From Acerihabitans sp015654925 (GTDB taxonomy: Bacteria > Pseudomonadota > Gammaproteobacteria > Enterobacterales > Enterobacteriaceae): a DNA stretch of 64,000 nt. Position 1 is the first letter of the stretch, and each line of letters begins with the position of its first letter. The stretch covers positions 5,394,001 through 5,458,000 of the forward strand of contig NZ_CP178732.1 of the NCBI RefSeq assembly GCF_047324175.1, written 5' to 3'. Positions 61,111 to 64,000 of this stretch are shown here, piece after piece. The notes below the pieces were generated by a model, which was not told the origin of the DNA, ran no database searches, and saw only the letters and a program-made list of their open reading frames with translations. The position numbers and the translations under genes were made by a program.

Positions 61111-61647
61111 ATGACAACTACACCAAACCATATCTTCGTTTTAATGGGCGTTTCAGGCAGCGGCAAGTCCGTGGTGGCCAGTGCCCTGGCCCGTGAGCTT
61201 TCGGCCGCGTTTCTTGACGGCGATTTCCTGCATCCGCGCGCCAATATCGACAAGATGTCGGCAGGACACGCCCTGAATGACGACGATCGCGCGCCCTGGC
61301 TGGCGGCAATTAACGATGCGGCGTTTGCCATGCAGCGCACCAATGCCATATCCATTATCGTCTGCTCGGCGCTGAAAAAACATTACCGCGACCGCCTGCG
61401 TAAAGGTAACGACAATCTTTCCTTTATTTATCTTAAAGGCGATTTCGAAGTGATCGAGGCGCGCATGAAAGCCCGCAAAGGCCACTTTTTCAAGAGCCAG
61501 ATGCTGGTCACCCAGTTCGAGACCCTGGAAGAACCCGGTGCGGATGAAACAGACGTCGCCGTAATCAATATCGATCAGCCGGTGGAACAGGTGATCGCCG
61601 ATACCGTCAACTACATCAAGAATTATAGCGACCAGCAAGCCGGCTGA
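61111..61647 (+). CDS. gntK: Gluconokinase GntK
   Basis: Phosphorylates gluconate to 6-phosphogluconate. 178 residues; P-loop GVSGSGKSVVASALA, then LDGDFLHPRANIDKMSAGHALNDDDRAPWL and SALKKHYRDRLRKG, all gluconokinase signatures. In E. coli gntU follows; here there is no transporter gene in the window and edd lies next, so uptake must be encoded elsewhere. Confidence 0.95.
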   Translation: MTTTPNHIFVLMGVSGSGKSVVASALARELSAAFLDGDFLHPRANIDKMSAGHALNDDDRAPWLAAINDAAFAMQRTNAISIIVCSALKKHYRDRLRKGNDNLSFIYLKGDFEVIEARMKARKGHFFKSQMLVTQFETLEEPGADETDVAVINIDQPVEQVIADTVNYIKNYSDQQAG

Positions 61648-62011
61648 AATCAGCGGGTAAGCAGGCGCGCCTGCCGGCCGATGGCTTGAAGAAATGGCCC
61701 ATCGCCCAGCCGGCGCAATACCCGGCCGGGGCGATGCCAGGCGTGTCCGGCCATTTCGGACTATAATAGCTGAAACGATTCAACTTATTATTTTCACCCG
61801 CCATGATGGCGCGGATATAACTCTGTGGTTTCCCGGCGCGCTGCCGGTGCCCCATTGGCATGACGACCTCCGGGCTGCTTCGCTACCTATACATTTTTAT
61901 AATAAAAGCGCCTCAGCGGCTTGCCCGGCGGCCAGGTCACCAAATTCCGCAGTTCAATGCAGTCCCGCCCAGGCATGGACCGTTTTGAACCGTTCAAACT
62001 TAAGTGAGGCA
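61648..62011. other. Intergenic region gntK-edd
   Basis: 364 bp without a credible gene; the open frame from 61694 is an unsupported extension of edd. TATAATA-like sequences lie near 61761 and 61907. A perfect 15-bp palindrome TTTGAAC-C-GTTCAAA (61984-61998) lies just before the edd ribosome site, and a smaller dyad TGAA-ACGA-TTCA lies at 61771-61782. Confidence 0.45.
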
Positions 62012-62014
62012 ATG

Positions 62015-63826
62015 ATGAATCCTACCGTAGCCCGTGTGACGCAACGCGTCATCGAACGTTCCAAACCCACCCGCACTGCTTATTTGGCGCGTATTGACGC
62101 CGCGCGGTCAAAAACGGTGCACCGCTCGCAGTTGGCCTGCGGCAACCTGGCCCACGGCTTCGCCGCCTGCCAGCCTGCGGATAAAGCGGCGCTGAAAAGC
62201 ATGACCCGCAATGATATCGCCATTATCAACTCCTATAATGATATGCTCTCCGCCCACCAGCCTTACGAGCACTATCCCGAACGCCTGAAAAACGCGCTGC
62301 ACGGCGTTGGCGCGGTGGGCCAGGTGGCCGCAGGGGTGCCGGCCATGTGCGATGGCGTGACCCAGGGCCAGGACGGCATGGAGCTGTCGCTGATGAGCCG
62401 CGAGATCATCGCGATGTCGGCGGCGATTGGCCTGTCGCATAATATGTTCGACGGCGCTTTATATCTGGGCATATGCGATAAAATCGTCCCGGGGCTGGTC
62501 ATGGCGGCGTTATCCTTCGGCCACCTGCCCGCGGTGTTTGTTCCCGCCGGCCCAATGCCCAGCGGCCTGCCGAACAAAGAGAAAGTCCGCGTCCGCCAGC
62601 TGTATGCCGAAGGCAAGCTGGACCGCGAAGGCATGCTGGAAGCGGAAGCGGCGTCTTATCATAGCGCCGGCACCTGTACGTTTTACGGCACCGCCAATTC
62701 CAACCAGATGGTGATGGAAATGATGGGCCTGCATTTGCCCGGCTCGTCGTTTATCCAGCCGAATACGCCGCTGCGCGATGCGCTGACCGACGCCGCCGCC
62801 ATCCAGGTCACCCGCCTGACGGAAAATAGCGGTAATTACCTGCCCATCGGCCAATTGGTGGATGAGAAAGTCATCGTCAACGGCATTATCGCGTTACTGA
62901 CCACCGGCGGTTCGACCAACCATACCATGCACCTCGTGGCCATGGCCCGCGCCGCGGGCATTATCATCAATTGGGATGATTTCTCCGAATTGTCCGACGC
63001 GGTCCCCTTGCTGTCGCGCATTTACCCCAATGGTCCGGCGGATATCAACCAATTCCACGATGCGGGCGGCGTGCAGTTGGTAATCCGTGAACTGCTGAAA
63101 GGCGGCTTGCTCAATGAAGAAGTCAATACCGTCGCCGGTTTCGGCTTAAGCCGCTACACCATGGAACCCTGGCTGGACGAGGGTAAGCTCGCCTGGCGCG
63201 AAAGTACCGAAATCTCCCTCGACCCGAAAGTCATTTCCAGCCTTGAAAACCCGTTCGAACACCACGGCGGAACCAAGGTGCTGGACGGCAACCTGGGCCG
63301 GGCGGTTATGAAAACGTCCGCGGTGCCCATAGCCAATCAGGTTATCGAAGCGCCGGCGGTGGTATTTGAAAGCCAGCATGACGTGGGGCCGGCTTTTGAC
63401 GCCGGCGAGCTGAACAAAGATTGCATCATCGTAGTGCGTTATCAAGGCCCGCGCGCCAACGGCATGCCGGAGCTGCATAAATTGATGCCGCCGCTGGGCG
63501 TGTTGCTGGATCGGGGATATAAAGTTGCCCTGGTGACCGACGGACGCCTTTCCGGCGCGTCGGGTAAAGTGCCTTCGGCGATCCACGTTACGCCCGAAGC
63601 CTACAACGGCGGCTTAATGGCCAAAATGCGTACCGGCGATAGGGTGCGCGTTAATGGGGTGACCGGTGAATTATCGTTGCTGGTGGACGACGCCGAACTG
63701 GCGCAGCGGGTGGTTGCACAGCCCGATTTAAGCGCCGAGCATATCGGCTGCGGCCGGGAGCTGTTCGGCGCCCTGCGCAGCCAGCTGTCCGGCGCCGAAC
63801 AGGGCGCCAGCTGCATTACCTTCTAA
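62015..63826 (+). CDS. edd: Phosphogluconate dehydratase Edd
   Basis: First enzyme of the Entner-Doudoroff branch, dehydrating 6-phosphogluconate to KDPG. 603 residues, matching E. coli throughout: STVHRSQLACGNLAHGF-like KTVHRSQLACGNLAHGF, NSYNDMLSAHQPYEHYP, VPAMCDGVTQGQDGMELSL and CTFYGTANSNQM hold the Fe-S cysteines; GCITF-type end SCITF. ATG pair 62012/62015 follows GTGAGGC; 62015 gives the E. coli start. No eda is seen within the window. Confidence 0.97.
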   Translation: MNPTVARVTQRVIERSKPTRTAYLARIDAARSKTVHRSQLACGNLAHGFAACQPADKAALKSMTRNDIAIINSYNDMLSAHQPYEHYPERLKNALHGVGAVGQVAAGVPAMCDGVTQGQDGMELSLMSREIIAMSAAIGLSHNMFDGALYLGICDKIVPGLVMAALSFGHLPAVFVPAGPMPSGLPNKEKVRVRQLYAEGKLDREGMLEAEAASYHSAGTCTFYGTANSNQMVMEMMGLHLPGSSFIQPNTPLRDALTDAAAIQVTRLTENSGNYLPIGQLVDEKVIVNGIIALLTTGGSTNHTMHLVAMARAAGIIINWDDFSELSDAVPLLSRIYPNGPADINQFHDAGGVQLVIRELLKGGLLNEEVNTVAGFGLSRYTMEPWLDEGKLAWRESTEISLDPKVISSLENPFEHHGGTKVLDGNLGRAVMKTSAVPIANQVIEAPAVVFESQHDVGPAFDAGELNKDCIIVVRYQGPRANGMPELHKLMPPLGVLLDRGYKVALVTDGRLSGASGKVPSAIHVTPEAYNGGLMAKMRTGDRVRVNGVTGELSLLVDDAELAQRVVAQPDLSAEHIGCGRELFGALRSQLSGAEQGASCITF

Positions 63827-63852
63827 CCTGGCGCCATTTACCTGAGCGCTAC

Positions 63853-63888
63853 GCCGCGGCGCGCTGACATAGAGTAGCGCGCCGCGGC
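63853..63888. terminator. Strong hairpin between edd and metA
   Basis: 13-bp stem GCCGCGGCGCGCT / AGCGCGCCGCGGC around a 10-nt loop, between convergent genes. There is no U tract, so it may block or stabilise transcript ends rather than act as a standard terminator. Confidence 0.5.
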
Positions 63889-63917
63889 CCGGCCAATCAT
63901 CCCCTGACCGCCGGCGT

Positions 63918-64000
63918 TTAATCCAGGGTCGGATTCATTTTCTTCAAATCAAATGGCGTAATCTGGTACACGTAATAGTTAAGCCAATTGGCGAACAATA
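63918..64000 (-). CDS. metA: Homoserine O-succinyltransferase MetA (partial, C-terminus only)
   Basis: Reading leftward from the window edge gives about 26 residues, LFANWLNYYVYQITPFDLKK followed by MNPTLD and a TAA stop. This matches the C-terminus of E. coli MetA. The enzyme activates homoserine for methionine synthesis. Its position near metH agrees with the E. coli order, although aceBAK-iclR, which lie between them there, are absent. Confidence 0.85.
   Translation of the reverse strand, partial: LFANWLNYYVYQITPFDLKKMNPTLD

Noticed and set aside
61694..62014. N-terminal extension of edd by 107 codons
   Set aside because: It shows no similarity to dehydratases, contains promoter-like sequence and the palindrome, and the ATG at 62015 gives the exact family length.
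1..64000. Search for CRISPR arrays, insertion sequences, phage genes, rRNA and tRNA genes
   Set aside because: No regularly spaced repeats, transposase or integrase motifs, or cloverleaf-capable sequences were seen on either strand.

Overview
The window is chromosomal DNA of an Enterobacterales bacterium. Its backbone keeps the gene order of the Escherichia coli 91-92 minute region: ssb, uvrA, yjbR, yjbQ, tyrB, alr, dnaB, qorA, pspG, dusA, zur, yjbJ, lexA, dgkA, plsB, ubiA, ubiC, yjbHGFE, pgi, lysC, yjbB, metH and metA. The proteins are close to, but clearly diverged from, the E. coli ones. The DNA is GC-rich (high fifties by eye), which suggests a Sodalis-, Pectobacteriaceae- or Bruguierivoracaceae-like genome; the genus cannot be fixed from sequence alone. 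I saw no transposase, rRNA gene, intact tRNA gene, CRISPR array or phage gene.

Layout. 1-3367: hydroxamate siderophore uptake (fhuB, cut by the window edge, and fhuD) divergent from fhuF across a Fur-box-like site. 3425-7629: a beta-alanine-type aminotransferase and an SDR dehydrogenase, each divergent from its own LysR regulator. 7760-9178: a compact operon with its own promoter/operator, a HicA-like small protein, a DNA-binding partner and an unknown protein. 9447-13127: ssb and uvrA with a shared SOS box. 13199-22529: a catabolic or salvage island (TenA, BtpA/SgcQ, PfkB kinase, RbsB-like binding protein, LacI regulator, sugar-type ABC ATPase and permease, phosphotriesterase-family hydrolase, M20 amidohydrolase). 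22536-38144: core genes, with an RcsA-like regulator set between dusA and zur. 38330-42152: the yjbEFGH exopolysaccharide operon. 42654-47973: pgi, the lysine-riboswitch-controlled lysC, and yjbB. 48026-56874: a second accessory block, with a phosphonate/organophosphate-type ABC operon under a GntR/UTRA regulator, gene debris, and a translationally coupled aminotransferase plus alcohol dehydrogenase pair of lower GC. 57134-64000: metH, gntK, edd and the last codons of metA.

How the parts work together. SOS control is visible at lexA (two LexA boxes) and at uvrA/ssb (one). Iron control is visible at fhuDB/fhuF. The RcsA-like regulator and a candidate RcsAB box upstream of yjbE suggest that Rcs control of surface polysaccharide is encoded within this window. 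gntK carries a perfect GntR operator, and with edd it points to gluconate catabolism by the Entner-Doudoroff route; the pair sits where E. coli carries aceBAK-iclR.

The best candidates for something undescribed are the 13.2-22.5 kb island, which combines TenA and an M20 amidohydrolase (reminiscent of thiamin-pyrimidine salvage) with a sugar-type transporter, the HicA-like/HTH module at 7.8-9.2 kb, and the dehydrogenase/aminotransferase pair at 54.5-56.9 kb.
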